Shown here piece by piece: positions 8,219-16,834 of a DNA stretch of 64,000 bases (position 1 is the stretch's first letter; every line of letters starts with the position of its first letter). This stretch comes from Pseudosporangium ferrugineum (GTDB lineage Bacteria > Actinomycetota > Actinomycetes > Mycobacteriales > Micromonosporaceae), in the NCBI RefSeq assembly GCF_003002065.1, contig NZ_PVZG01000003.1, positions 124,001 to 188,000 of the forward strand, written 5' to 3'. Both the position numbers and the translations under genes were made by a program. A model generated the notes under the pieces. That model did not search any database and had not been told where the DNA came from. It saw only the letters and a program-made list of their open reading frames with translations.

Positions 8219-9091
8219 ATGAAAATGCCAGGTCTTGCACGACGGCGTACGCCGAGCCCGCAGTGGCTGCTCCTGCTGCCGGCCCTCGCCCTGCTCACCG
8301 TGATCCTCCTGGTGCCGCTGGGCCGCAGCTTCTCGCAGAGCTTCGGCGACACCGGCTGGACCCTGGAGCACTACAAGACGCTCTTCACCGACGGCGTGAC
8401 CCTCACCGTGCTGCTCCGCACCGCCATGACGGCGGCGATCGTCACGGTGATCGCGCTGCTGCTCGGTTATCCGTACGCGTATCTCATGACCCGGGCCGGC
8501 CCCCGCCTGCGCGGCATCATGATGGTCGTGGTCCTGGTCCCCTTCTGGACCTCCGTCATGGCCCGCAACTTCGCCTGGATCATCATTCTGCAGCGCAACG
8601 GGCCGGTGGATTCGTTCTTCCAGCTCTTCGGCCTGAACGTGGTGCTCTACGAGTCGGTCGCCGGGGTGACCGTCGCGATGAGCCAGGTGCTGCTGCCCTT
8701 CATGGTGCTGCCGCTGTTCAGCGCGCTGAGCGGCATCGACCGCAAGCTCCTGCTCGCGGCCCGGGGCCTCGGCTCGCACCCGGTGGTGGCGTTCTGGCGC
8801 ATCTACTGGCCGCTGTCGCGGGGCGGCGTGGTCTCCGGGCTGATCCTCGTCTTCACCCTGAGCCTGGGCTTCTACGTCACGCCGGCGCTGGTCGGCTCGC
8901 CCCAGCAGTCGCTGGTCGCCCAGCTGCTCGGCCAGCGCACCACCCAGCTGCTCGACTTCGAGGGCGCCAGCGCGCTCGGCATGCTCGTCCTGATCGTCAC
9001 GCTCGTCCTCGTCGCCTGGGCCAACCGGATCGGCGGCACCATCTCGGCGATCGGCGTCGCCGCCTCCGCACCCACGAAAGGCCGGCCATGA
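8219..9091 (+). CDS. ABC transporter permease, spermidine/putrescine (PotB) type
   Basis: The 290-residue inner-membrane protein has about six transmembrane segments, the first at about residues 16-35. It has the permease coupling loop in the region LLLAARGLGSHPVVAFWRIY. The shape is that of PotB-like permeases of importers for polyamines or other small charged molecules. The ATG at 8219 is preceded by GGGCGAAAGGCGG, which contains an acceptable ribosome-binding site. It overlaps the next permease by 4 bases (ATGA). The operon continues with a second permease, an ATPase, a binding protein, a regulator and a hydrolase. Transport substrate specificity cannot be told from this subunit. Confidence 0.9.
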   Translation: MKMPGLARRRTPSPQWLLLLPALALLTVILLVPLGRSFSQSFGDTGWTLEHYKTLFTDGVTLTVLLRTAMTAAIVTVIALLLGYPYAYLMTRAGPRLRGIMMVVVLVPFWTSVMARNFAWIIILQRNGPVDSFFQLFGLNVVLYESVAGVTVAMSQVLLPFMVLPLFSALSGIDRKLLLAARGLGSHPVVAFWRIYWPLSRGGVVSGLILVFTLSLGFYVTPALVGSPQQSLVAQLLGQRTTQLLDFEGASALGMLVLIVTLVLVAWANRIGGTISAIGVAASAPTKGRP

Positions 9092-9897
9092 GGACACGTA
9101 CGCGCGGGGTCGACCCGATCCCGTGGTGGCTCAAGCTGACCGCCGTCGCGGTGGGGCTGTACTTCATCCTGCCCACGCTCTTCGTCATCCCGATGAGCTT
9201 CAGCTCCGCGTCGACGTTCCAGTTCCCGCCGCGCGGCTTCTCGCTCCGGTTGTACGAGAACTTCTTCACCAACCCGGCGTGGCTCGACGCGCTCGGCAAC
9301 TCGGTGATCGTGGCCGTGCTCGCCGCCTCGCTCGCCACCCTGGTCGGCACGACCGCGGCGCTCGGCCTGCACAACCTGCGGGGGCGGCTGGCGCGCTATG
9401 TCCGTACCCTTCTCATGATCTCGATGGTCACGCCCGCGATCGTCATCGCTGTCGCCATCTACATCTCCTTCCTGCAGTGGCAGCTGGTCGGCACCTTCCC
9501 CGGTTACGTGCTCGCCCACGCCGCGATCGGGGTGCCCTTCGTGCTCGTGTCGGTGACGAGCGCCCTGGGCGGCTTCGACCCCAAGCTGCTGCGCGCCTCC
9601 TCGTCGCTGGGTGCCACGCCGCTGCGCACCTTTCTCACCGTCACGATGCCGCTGATCCGCCGGGGCATCGTGACCGGCGCGGTCTTCGCCTTCGTGACCT
9701 CGTTCGACGAGGTCGTCATCGCCCTGTTCCTGCGGGCGCCGACGCTGGAGACGCTGCCGGTGAAGATGTACAACTCCGTCACCGTCGAGATCGACCCCAC
9801 CATCGCCGCCTCCTCCAGCGTGGTCGTCACCGCGGTGACCAGCATCTGCCTGGTCCTGCAGTTCGTGGGCAGCCGCAAGAAGACAGCAGGGAGCTGA
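9088..9897 (+). CDS. ABC transporter permease, PotC type
   Basis: This 269-residue polytopic protein is the partner permease of the importer. A first membrane segment lies at about residues 14-36, and several more follow. The coupling segment SSSLGATPLRTFLTVTMPLI (about 171-190) is typical of PotC-like subunits. It begins at the ATG overlapping the stop of the first permease by 4 bases and ends one base before the ATPase gene. The two permeases would form a heterodimer in the cytoplasmic membrane. PotBC-type systems carry polyamines, but homologues import many organic acids and amines, so the label should not be read as the substrate. Confidence 0.9.
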   Translation: MRTRTRGVDPIPWWLKLTAVAVGLYFILPTLFVIPMSFSSASTFQFPPRGFSLRLYENFFTNPAWLDALGNSVIVAVLAASLATLVGTTAALGLHNLRGRLARYVRTLLMISMVTPAIVIAVAIYISFLQWQLVGTFPGYVLAHAAIGVPFVLVSVTSALGGFDPKLLRASSSLGATPLRTFLTVTMPLIRRGIVTGAVFAFVTSFDEVVIALFLRAPTLETLPVKMYNSVTVEIDPTIAASSSVVVTAVTSICLVLQFVGSRKKTAGS

Positions 9898-9898
9898 C

Positions 9899-10987
9899 AT
9901 GCCCACCTCCGGAACCCAGATCCGCCTGACCGGCGTCACCAAGGACTACGGCCTGGCCGTGCCGGCCGTCGACGACGTGTCGCTCACCATCGAGCCGGGC
10001 GAGTTCATGACGCTGCTCGGCCCGAGCGGCTCGGGCAAGACCACCACGCTCAACCTCATCGCCGGGTTCGAGACGCTCACCTCGGGCACGATCGAGTTCA
10101 ACAGCGCCGACGTGAGCTCACTGCCGCCGCACAAGCGCAACCTCGGCATGCTCTTCCAGAACTACGCGCTCTTCCCGCACATGACGGTCGCGCAGAACGT
10201 CGCCTACCCGCTGCGGGAACGCAAGCTGCCCAAGGCCGAGATCGCCCGCAAGGTGGCCGAGGTGCTGGAACTGGTCCAGCTGACCGGCCGGGACGGCCAC
10301 CACCCGAGCCAGCTGTCCGGCGGCCAGCAGCAGCGGGTGGCGCTCGCCCGCGCCATCGTCTTCGACCCGAACGCGCTGCTGCTCGACGAGCCGCTCGGCG
10401 CGCTCGACCGCAACCTGCGCGGCGCCCTGCAGGCCGAGATCCACCGGATCCACCAGGAGGTCGGCACGACCTTCGTCTTCGTCACGCACGACCAGGAGGA
10501 GGCGATGAACCTCTCGGACCGCATCGCCCTCTTCAACAACGGCCGCATCGAGCAGGTGGGCACCCCCGAGGCCCTCTACCAGCGACCGGAAACGCTGTTC
10601 ACGGCCCGATTCCTCGGCGATTCCAACGTCTTCGAGCCGAGCAAGACGGCCGACGGCACCATCGTCTGGGAGAACTGTGTCTGGGCCACCGAGCCCGGCA
10701 CGGTGTCGGACCTCACGAAGGCCGGCACGCGGGCCGCGCTCGTCGTGCGGCCCGAGGATGTGCACATCGCCGCCGACGGTGATGTGGCGCCGACCGGCGC
10801 GAACGCGGTGGCCGCGACCATCCGCGACATCGAATACATGGGCGCCTACCGGACTGCCGTGCTCTCGCTCGGTCAGTCCGGCACCGTCGGCCGCGCCCGG
10901 CTCGGTGCCCTGGAGAGCGGACTGACCGTCGGCCAGTCCGTCACCGCCTGGTGGCACGTCGGGCGTCAGCGACTCGTCGCTGTCTGA
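9899..10987 (+). CDS. ABC transporter ATP-binding protein, PotA type
   Basis: The 362-residue ATPase energises the importer. Walker A is GPSGSGKT (41-48), the signature is LSGGQQQ (139-145), Walker B is ALLLDEP (159-165), and the switch histidine follows in FVFVTHDQEEA. The C-terminal third (about 265-360) is a TOBE-like regulatory region that contains RPEDVHI. It follows the PotC-type permease after one base, and the binding-protein gene begins 45 bases downstream. All functional motifs are intact. Confidence 0.93.
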   Translation: MPTSGTQIRLTGVTKDYGLAVPAVDDVSLTIEPGEFMTLLGPSGSGKTTTLNLIAGFETLTSGTIEFNSADVSSLPPHKRNLGMLFQNYALFPHMTVAQNVAYPLRERKLPKAEIARKVAEVLELVQLTGRDGHHPSQLSGGQQQRVALARAIVFDPNALLLDEPLGALDRNLRGALQAEIHRIHQEVGTTFVFVTHDQEEAMNLSDRIALFNNGRIEQVGTPEALYQRPETLFTARFLGDSNVFEPSKTADGTIVWENCVWATEPGTVSDLTKAGTRAALVVRPEDVHIAADGDVAPTGANAVAATIRDIEYMGAYRTAVLSLGQSGTVGRARLGALESGLTVGQSVTAWWHVGRQRLVAV

Positions 10988-11032
10988 ACTCGCACTCCCC
11001 CCTTCGGTTCGACAGTCTGTAAGGACATAACG

Positions 11033-12094
11033 ATGGCAAAATCGACCTCCGCTGTCGCCGCCCTCGGCGCCACCCTCGCCCTCACCCTGCTGGCCGGCTG
11101 CGGCGGCGGGGACGCCGCCCAGTCCGGCGGGAAGATCACCCTGACCTTCACCGCGTACGGCGGCGCCGGTCAGGACGCCATGATCAAGGCGTACCAGACG
11201 CCGTACACGGCCACCCACCCGGACGTCAGCTTCGTCAACACCTCGCCGCCCGACCTCGCGCAGGTCAAGGCGCAGGTGCTGAGCAAGTCGGTGAAGTGGG
11301 ACGTCGTCGCCCTCGCCCCCGCGGCCGCCACGCAGAACTGCGGCAAGCTGTTCGAGGAGCTCGACATGTCCGGCGTGGACACCAAGGACCTGATCCCGCA
11401 GACCATCGGCAAGTGCTACGTGGCGAACTGGATCAACGCCAGCCCGATCGCCTACCGCACCGACGCCTTCCCGGACCCGGCGAAGGCACCGAAGACCGTC
11501 CAGGACTTCTTCGACCTGCAGAAATTCCCTGGCCAGCGCGGCATCCTCAGCAACCTGCAGAACGGCATCCTGGAATACCCGCTGCTCGCCGACGGCGTCG
11601 ACCCGAAGAGCCTCTACCCGCTGGACATCGACCGGGCGCTGAAGAAGCTCGACACGATCCGCGACAAGACCACCTTCGCCCCCAACGTCGGCGCGCTGCA
11701 GCAGGCGGTCGGCGCGAACCAGGTGGACATCTTCATCCTGCCGGACTCCCGGCTGGTGCCGCTGATGAACGACGGCAGCAAGATCACCGTCACCTGGGAC
11801 AAGACCGTGGCCTCGCTCAACGCCTTCGGCGTCCCGAAGGGAACCAAGAACAAGGCCGCCGTGCAGGAGTTCCTCAAGACGATCGTGACTCCGGAGTCGG
11901 TGGCGACCATCTCCGAGCTGGTGGGCACCGCGCCGGTGAACAAGGCCGCCAAGCCCAACCTCTCGGAGAACGCCAAGAAGGTGCAGGTCTACGGCCCGGT
12001 CAACACCGGCGAGACGGTCCTGCAGGACGTCGACTGGTACGCCCAGAACTTCGACCAGGCCACCACCAAGGTCAACAACTGGCTCGTCCGGTAG
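11033..12094 (+). CDS. Extracellular substrate-binding lipoprotein of the PotABC-type importer
   Basis: The 353-residue protein begins with a lipoprotein signal peptide with the lipobox LAGC (20-23). Cys23 would be lipidated and the protein anchored outside the membrane. The rest resembles PotD-like periplasmic binding proteins of the bacterial solute-binding protein type, with segments such as VKWDVVALAPAAATQNCGKL and IFILPDSRLVPLM. The start ATG at 11033 follows AAGGAC. It is the fourth gene of the operon, and the IclR regulator follows 30 bases later. Ligand identity would tell what the island degrades. The binding pocket cannot be judged from sequence alone. Confidence 0.9.
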   Translation: MAKSTSAVAALGATLALTLLAGCGGGDAAQSGGKITLTFTAYGGAGQDAMIKAYQTPYTATHPDVSFVNTSPPDLAQVKAQVLSKSVKWDVVALAPAAATQNCGKLFEELDMSGVDTKDLIPQTIGKCYVANWINASPIAYRTDAFPDPAKAPKTVQDFFDLQKFPGQRGILSNLQNGILEYPLLADGVDPKSLYPLDIDRALKKLDTIRDKTTFAPNVGALQQAVGANQVDIFILPDSRLVPLMNDGSKITVTWDKTVASLNAFGVPKGTKNKAAVQEFLKTIVTPESVATISELVGTAPVNKAAKPNLSENAKKVQVYGPVNTGETVLQDVDWYAQNFDQATTKVNNWLVR

Positions 12095-12124
12095 ACGTTC
12101 CTCTATGTGAACTAGGATTTCGAC

Positions 12125-12883
12125 ATGGCGAACATCGAGGCGAGTGACGCGTCGACCTCCGACATCCGGGCCGTGGCGCGCGTCGGCCAGATCTGCGCGC
12201 TCTTCGGCCCCCGCGTCCTCGAACTCTCGGCGGCCGACGTGGCGGAGCGGACCGGCCTCAACCGGACCACCGCGTACCGCTACTGCGCCTCCATGGTCGC
12301 GGCGGGCATCCTCGAACGGGGTGCCCGCCGGGGGAGCTTCACGCTCGGCCCGCTCATGCTGGAGCTGGGCACCCTGACCCTGGGCCGCCAGCGGGTCGTC
12401 GAGATCGCCCGTCCCTACCTGCAGAAGCTGAGCGCCGCCGTCCGCATGACGGCGGTGCTCAGCGTCCGCGGCGCCCAGGGGCCGATCGTGGCGCTCGTCG
12501 AGGAGGACACGAGCCGGCTGGTGGTGGTGACGGTGCACCCCGGCACCAAATTGGACATCACGGCCGCGCAGACCCGGCTGTTCCTCGCATTCACCGACGC
12601 GTCCACCCTCGAGAACCTGCTGACCGGGCTGTCGCCGGTCGAGCGGGCCCAGGTGGACGCCGAGATCTACGCGGCCCGGCAACGGCGGTTCAGTTTCGTA
12701 CGGGCACCCGGCGGCCCGTTCGTGGTGGCCGTACCGGTCTTCGACGAGCGCGGGCTGTGCGCCACGATCGCCGTCCTCGGCGCCGGCGACCTCCCGGACC
12801 TCACCCCGTGCCTTGACCAGCTGCAGGCGACGGCCGCGGCACTGAGCGACGAACTGGGGGCGGCCTCCCATGCCGACGTATGA
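12125..12883 (+). CDS. IclR family transcriptional regulator
   Basis: This 252-residue protein has an N-terminal winged helix-turn-helix (about 16-75, with LSAADVAERTGLNRTTAYRY). An IclR effector-binding domain follows (about 90-250), with the family pattern near RAPGGPFVVAVPVFDERG. IclR proteins commonly control small-molecule catabolic operons and bind a pathway metabolite. It lies inside the transporter operon, 30 bases after the binding-protein gene, and overlaps the cyclase gene by 14 bases, so it is expected to regulate this island. The likely operators are the palindromes in the divergent promoter at 7972-8218 (inference). Confidence 0.9.
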   Translation: MANIEASDASTSDIRAVARVGQICALFGPRVLELSAADVAERTGLNRTTAYRYCASMVAAGILERGARRGSFTLGPLMLELGTLTLGRQRVVEIARPYLQKLSAAVRMTAVLSVRGAQGPIVALVEEDTSRLVVVTVHPGTKLDITAAQTRLFLAFTDASTLENLLTGLSPVERAQVDAEIYAARQRRFSFVRAPGGPFVVAVPVFDERGLCATIAVLGAGDLPDLTPCLDQLQATAAALSDELGAASHADV

Positions 12884-13835
12884 CGACCTCGCCTCGGCCC
12901 AGCCTCCCCACTCCAGCTGGGAATTCTTCGGCCGCGGCGACGAACTGGGCACCATCAACCTGCTGACCCCCGAACGCGTCGCCGCGGCGGCACGCCTGAT
13001 CCGTACGGGCCGGCAGTTCGGCCTCGACTACCCGGTCAACGCGTTCGAGCCGTACCCGACCGGCACCCGCCCGGCGACCCGGCACCAGGTCTTCGCCAAC
13101 AACGAGTTCCACCGCGACGACTGGCTCGACTCGTTCTACCTCCAGTCCACCTCCCAGCTCGACGCGCTGCGCCACATCGGCCACCCCACGTACGGCTTCT
13201 ACAACGGGCTCCCTGCCGCGGAGAACAACCAGCAGTCGACCCGGCTGGGCATCCACAACTGGGCCGCGAAGGGCATCGCGGGCCGCGGCGTCCTCCTCGA
13301 CGTGGCACGCTTCCTCGACCCGTACGACTGCGAGACCACCGTCGTGCTCGACGCGGCCACCCTCGACGCGATCGCGGCCGCCCAGCACGTCGACTGGCAC
13401 GGCGGCGACATCCTCCTGCTGCACACCGGCTGGGCGGCGAACTACGTCGCGAAAACCCCCGAGGAACGCGCCGAATTCAACACCCGCAACAAATCCCCCG
13501 GCCTCGCCCAGCGCGAGGAGATCCTGCGCTGGCTGTGGGACCACGAGATCGCCCTGGTGGCGAGCGACACCCCGGCGGTGGAGGCGGACCCCGTCCTGGA
13601 GTCGGACTTCCGCGTACCGGGCGAACGCCCCCCGGACCGCGGCGTCAACCACAGCGGCATGCTCCACCGCCCGCTGATCGCCCTGCTGGGCATGGCGATG
13701 GGCGAACTCTGGAAACTCGACGACCTGGCGGCGAGCTGCGCGCAGGACGGCCGCTACGACTTCTTCCTGACCTGCAAACCCCTCAACCTCCCGGGTGGCG
13801 TCGGTTCCCCACCGAACGCCCAGGCCATCAAGTAG
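12870..13835 (+). CDS. Cyclase family metal-dependent hydrolase (kynurenine formamidase-like fold)
   Basis: The 321-residue product belongs to the cyclase family (PF04199 type), which includes kynurenine formamidase and isatin hydrolase. It has DELGTINLLTPERV (24-37) and the metal-site region STSQLDALRHIGH (93-105). ILLLHTGW and SDTPAVEADP follow. The first metal His of the common THxD motif is replaced by Gln (SQLD), as in the long cyclase subgroup that I recall with TQxD. Such enzymes hydrolyse cyclic or linear amides. The ATG at 12870 lies inside the end of the IclR gene. It closes the transporter operon, so it is a good candidate for the first enzyme acting on the imported molecule (inference). 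Confidence 0.85.
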   Translation: MPTYDDLASAQPPHSSWEFFGRGDELGTINLLTPERVAAAARLIRTGRQFGLDYPVNAFEPYPTGTRPATRHQVFANNEFHRDDWLDSFYLQSTSQLDALRHIGHPTYGFYNGLPAAENNQQSTRLGIHNWAAKGIAGRGVLLDVARFLDPYDCETTVVLDAATLDAIAAAQHVDWHGGDILLLHTGWAANYVAKTPEERAEFNTRNKSPGLAQREEILRWLWDHEIALVASDTPAVEADPVLESDFRVPGERPPDRGVNHSGMLHRPLIALLGMAMGELWKLDDLAASCAQDGRYDFFLTCKPLNLPGGVGSPPNAQAIK

Positions 13836-13851
13836 CCGGCCCACACGGCCG

Positions 13852-13915
13852 CGCTTCTTCTCGCATTGAGGTGTTCGACCGAGCCGGGGACGGCCCGGCG
13901 GGGCGGCGCTGGGCG
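13852..13915 (-). pseudogene. Fragment related to the 3' part of arfB
   Basis: This 64-base stretch aligns closely with 14560-14625 inside the arfB gene downstream. Shared words include TTCTTCTCGC, GTTCGACCGAGCCG and GGGCGGCGCTGG in the same order, with a few substitutions and one-base indels. The frame is not kept. It looks like a decayed partial copy of the arfB 3' region, left by a local duplication or an insertion that split and repaired the locus. It contains no usable reading frame. Confidence 0.6.
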
Positions 13916-13948
13916 GCCACTTTGGCGGCCGGCCGTAGCCTCGGTGGC

Positions 13949-14167
13949 ATGACGAACGCCGAGAACGCCCGCCAGCCCGACGACGGTGCCGGGGCCGAAA
14001 TCGCTCGCTCCGCCGAAAACGTCAAGCGCCGGTCCGGTAGCCGGCAGGCCACCACCGGAATACGCGCCTCAAAGATGCGTCGTGCTACGCGGAAGCCGCG
14101 TTCTCGCGCCCCTGCCAAGCGGGGAGCCGTGGCGCCCGAGACGAGCCGGTTTCGGCGCCGAGTATGA
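13949..14167 (+). CDS. Short hypothetical protein or remnant
   Basis: A 72-residue reading frame starts at an ATG placed 7 bases after TAGCCT (13936-13941), which fits a leaderless start. The product is strongly basic towards its end, with many Arg and Lys and no recognisable motif. The surrounding 13836-14517 interval is otherwise without a gene. A second frame, 14168-14468, gives a more natural-looking charged sequence (for example VEVRALDRFPEIQTKTEQAF). The pair could therefore be one frameshifted or decayed gene. I do not recognise it. Confidence 0.25.
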   Translation: MTNAENARQPDDGAGAEIARSAENVKRRSGSRQATTGIRASKMRRATRKPRSRAPAKRGAVAPETSRFRRRV

Positions 14168-14468
14168 CGTCGATATCCGGCGCGGTTCGATCTTCCGGCG
14201 CTCCCGCGCCGCGGTACAGCGCGCCTTCGGTTCGCGTGAGGTGCAGGCCCGGTTGGTAAACTTGAGCGCGCGCTCGAACTGGCCGTCGTCGACAAGCGTC
14301 GTGAGGAACCTCTCGCAGGTCGAGGTCCGAGCCCTCGACCGGTTTCCCGAGATCCAGACCAAAACCGAGCAGGCCTTCGCCGCCCTTGCCACTGCTGTGG
14401 AATCGATGGACGAGCCCGACGGGCGTCACGACCCGGCCCGTCTGGGCGGGTCGGCGGACGCGGTGTGA
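14168..14468 (+). other. Gene-poor stretch with possible decayed coding remnant
   Basis: No confident gene is present. The open frame ending at 14468 contains AFAALATAVESMDEPDGRHD, which has the feel of real protein. It has no own start near a ribosome-binding site, and the frame differs from that of the ORF before it. Local composition is slightly less GC-rich than neighbouring genes. Together with the arfB fragment at 13852 this suggests a scar of past rearrangement. Confidence 0.3.
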
Positions 14469-14517
14469 AGCATGACCGGCTCGATCGTCCGCAGGAGTTA
14501 CTGTCCCGCCCAGACGA

Positions 14518-14943
14518 TCAGTCGACGTCGCCGCGGCGGTTGCGCTTGATCTGGGCTCGGCGTTTCTTCTCGCCGATGCGGCGTTCGACCGAGCCGCGGG
14601 AGGGCTTGGTCGGGCGGCGCTGGCGGGGTGGTGGGGCGATGGCCTCGCCGACCAGCATGGCGAGGCGGGCCTGGGCCGCCTCGCGGTTGCGGAGCTGGGA
14701 GCGGTGTTCGGAGGCGGTGATGGTCAGCACGCCGTCGATCAGCCGGTTGCCGAGCCGGTCCGCCGCGCGTTCCTTCAGTGCGGGCGGGAGCGAGGGTGAT
14801 CCGAGGAGGTTCCAGGAGAGCTCGACGCGGGAGTCGGTGGTGTTGACGCCCTGGCCGCCGGGGCCGCTGGAGCGGGAGAAGCGCCACGACAGCTCGGCGG
14901 CGGGGATCACCAGCCGGTTGCTCACCTGGATGTCGTCGGGCAC
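14518..14943 (-). CDS. arfB: ArfB/YaeJ-type peptidyl-tRNA hydrolase (ribosome rescue)
   Basis: The 141-residue protein is an alternative ribosome-rescue factor. It carries the catalytic GGQ loop in GPGGQGVN (27-34), followed by NTTDSRVEL. It ends in a basic, flexible tail rich in Lys and Arg (about 105-141), which in ArfB enters the empty mRNA channel of stalled ribosomes. GGQ then hydrolyses the peptidyl-tRNA. It starts at the GTG at 14943. No operon partner is evident, and the EamA gene lies 48 bases upstream on the same strand. Length and domain order match the family. Confidence 0.93.
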   Translation of the reverse strand: MPDDIQVSNRLVIPAAELSWRFSRSSGPGGQGVNTTDSRVELSWNLLGSPSLPPALKERAADRLGNRLIDGVLTITASEHRSQLRNREAAQARLAMLVGEAIAPPPRQRRPTKPSRGSVERRIGEKKRRAQIKRNRRGDVD

Positions 14944-14991
14944 GGGCCCAGCATTCCACCCGCGGGGCCGGGACCGCCATGCGGTTTCCGA

Positions 14992-15849
14992 TCACGAGAA
15001 GGCGGTGGAGCCGATGCTCGCGACGACCACCAGGACCACCGCCGCCGCCGCGATCGGGGTCAGGGGCTGGGCGAGCAGGAGCCAGCCGGCGAGGGCCGCG
15101 GCCGCCGGTTCGAGGCTGAGGAGTACGCCGAAGGCGCGCTTGGGGAGGCGGCGCAGGGCCGACAACTCCAGCGTGTACGGGATCACCGACGCCAGCAGGC
15201 CGGTGCCCAGCGCGATCAGCAGCAGGTGCGGTGAGGTCAGGGCCTTCTCCGCGCCCGTCATGCCGCCGGGGAGCAGGACCAGGGCGCCGACGGTCATCGC
15301 CACCGCGAGGCCTCCCTGGCCGGCGACCGCGGCTCCGGCGTGGGAGCTCGCCACGATGTAGAGGGCCCAGAACACGCCCGCGAGCACGACGAACACCACG
15401 CCGAGCGGGTCGAGGGCGGTGGCGCCGTCGCCGAAGCCGAACGCCGCGACGCCCGCGGCGGCGAGCAGGACCCAGCCGAAGTCGCGGAGGCGCCGGGACA
15501 GGATGGCGGCCAGGGTGAGCGGGCCCAGGAACTGGATCGTGACCGCCGGGCCCAGCGGCACGCGCGCGATGGCCGCGTAGAAGAACCCGTTCATGCCCGC
15601 CATCGTGGCGCCGAGCAGCAGCACCGCCCGCCACTGGTGGCGCCGCCAGGACCGTACGGCCGGCCGCGCCACGGCGAGTAGCACGCCGGCCGCGAGGCTC
15701 AGCCGCAGCAGCGTCGCGCCGGCGCTGCCGGTCACGGGAAAGAGCCGGGCGGCGAGCGCGGCGCCCACCTGGAGCGAGGCGCACGAGCCGAGCACCATGA
15801 GGACGGCGGGGCCGGGCGCGGCGCCGATGCGCGGGGTAGCGATGGTCAC
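14992..15849 (-). CDS. EamA/RhtA-type drug/metabolite exporter
   Basis: This 285-residue protein is almost wholly hydrophobic, with about ten transmembrane helices in two EamA repeats. The second repeat ends with the characteristic SLEPAAAALAGWLLLAQPLT (about 244-263). The layout matches RhtA-like exporters of amino acids such as threonine and homoserine, and related metabolites. It is divergent from a LysR regulator, with only 66 bases between the starts, a common arrangement in which the regulator controls the exporter. Substrate is not determined. Confidence 0.9.
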   Translation of the reverse strand: MTIATPRIGAAPGPAVLMVLGSCASLQVGAALAARLFPVTGSAGATLLRLSLAAGVLLAVARPAVRSWRRHQWRAVLLLGATMAGMNGFFYAAIARVPLGPAVTIQFLGPLTLAAILSRRLRDFGWVLLAAAGVAAFGFGDGATALDPLGVVFVVLAGVFWALYIVASSHAGAAVAGQGGLAVAMTVGALVLLPGGMTGAEKALTSPHLLLIALGTGLLASVIPYTLELSALRRLPKRAFGVLLSLEPAAAALAGWLLLAQPLTPIAAAAVVLVVVASIGSTAFS

Positions 15850-15915
15850 GGGTTCACGATCCCGACCCGCCGACCCTTTCGTCCAGCGAATGTTTCTGAG
15901 CGATAATCATCAGCA

Positions 15916-16806
15916 ATGTTGGACCTTCATCGCCTCCGGCTGCTGCGCGAGCTCGATCGGCTCGGCACGCTCGCCGCCGTCGCGAAGGCGCTCAACTACA
16001 GCCCGTCCGCCATATCGCAGCAGCTCAGCGTGCTGGAGTCGGAGACCGGGGCGACGCTGCTGGAGCATGTCGGGCGGGGCGTACGGCTCACCGCGCAGGC
16101 CCGGATCCTGGTGCGGCACGCCGAGGCGATCCTGGAGCGGATGGAGCGCGCCGAGGCCGAGCTGGCGGCGAGCATGACGGAGGTCACGGGCACGCTGCGG
16201 GTGGCGTCGTTCCAGTCGGTGATGCTGGCGCTGGTTCCCGGCGCGCTGTCGCGGCTGACGGCGGAGCATCCGGGGCTGCGGGTGGAGATCACCCAGGAGG
16301 CCGCCGCCCCCGCGTTCGCCGGGCTGCTCGCCCGGGACTTCGACGTCGTCCTCGGCGAGTGCTATCCCGGCGTGCCGGAGCCCGTCCTGCCCGGCGTCGA
16401 CGAGGAGGATCTGCTCGAGGACGAGATCCGGATGGCGGTGCCGCGGCGCGGGCCGTGGCACCGGGCGCGGCTGGCCGAGCTGAGCGAGGCGCCGTTCGTC
16501 TTCGACCCGGACGACGTGACGGCCGGGCACTGGGCGCGGCAGCTGTGCCGCGGGGCCGGGTTCGAGCCCGACGTCCGCTTCCAGAGCGCCGATCTGCTGC
16601 TCCAGCTCCGCCTGGTGGAGAGCGGGCACGCCGTCGCGTTCGTGCCGGATCTGCTGTGGACCGGCCGCAGCCCCGGCGACCTGGAGGTGCGGCACCTGCC
16701 GGGCCGCCCCCGGCGGCGGCTCTACACGGGCGTGCGCAGCGGCTCGGCCGGCCAGCCGGCGATCCGCGCCTTCCGCTCCGCCCTGCAACTCACGGCCACC
16801 GGCTGA
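15916..16806 (+). CDS. LysR family transcriptional regulator
   Basis: The 296-residue product has a LysR winged helix-turn-helix at residues 1-60 (LDLHRLRLLRELDRLGTLAA, with the recognition helix around NYSPSAISQQLSVLE). A LysR substrate-binding domain follows from about 90 to 290. The ATG at 15916 follows AATCATCAGCA, with no strong Shine-Dalgarno sequence. It is transcribed away from the EamA exporter and most probably regulates it. The short AT-richer interval AGCGATAATCATC at 15899-15911 may hold a promoter or binding site. Confidence 0.92.
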   Translation: MLDLHRLRLLRELDRLGTLAAVAKALNYSPSAISQQLSVLESETGATLLEHVGRGVRLTAQARILVRHAEAILERMERAEAELAASMTEVTGTLRVASFQSVMLALVPGALSRLTAEHPGLRVEITQEAAAPAFAGLLARDFDVVLGECYPGVPEPVLPGVDEEDLLEDEIRMAVPRRGPWHRARLAELSEAPFVFDPDDVTAGHWARQLCRGAGFEPDVRFQSADLLLQLRLVESGHAVAFVPDLLWTGRSPGDLEVRHLPGRPRRRLYTGVRSGSAGQPAIRAFRSALQLTATG

Positions 16807-16834
16807 GCCACCCCGGCAACAGCGGCAGCGACGC

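Noticed and set aside
10118..12958. 946-residue open frame on the minus strand
   Set aside because: It is antisense to the ATPase, binding-protein and IclR genes, which have clear family motifs. Its product is low-complexity and Val/Arg/Gly-rich, as expected from high-GC antisense frames.
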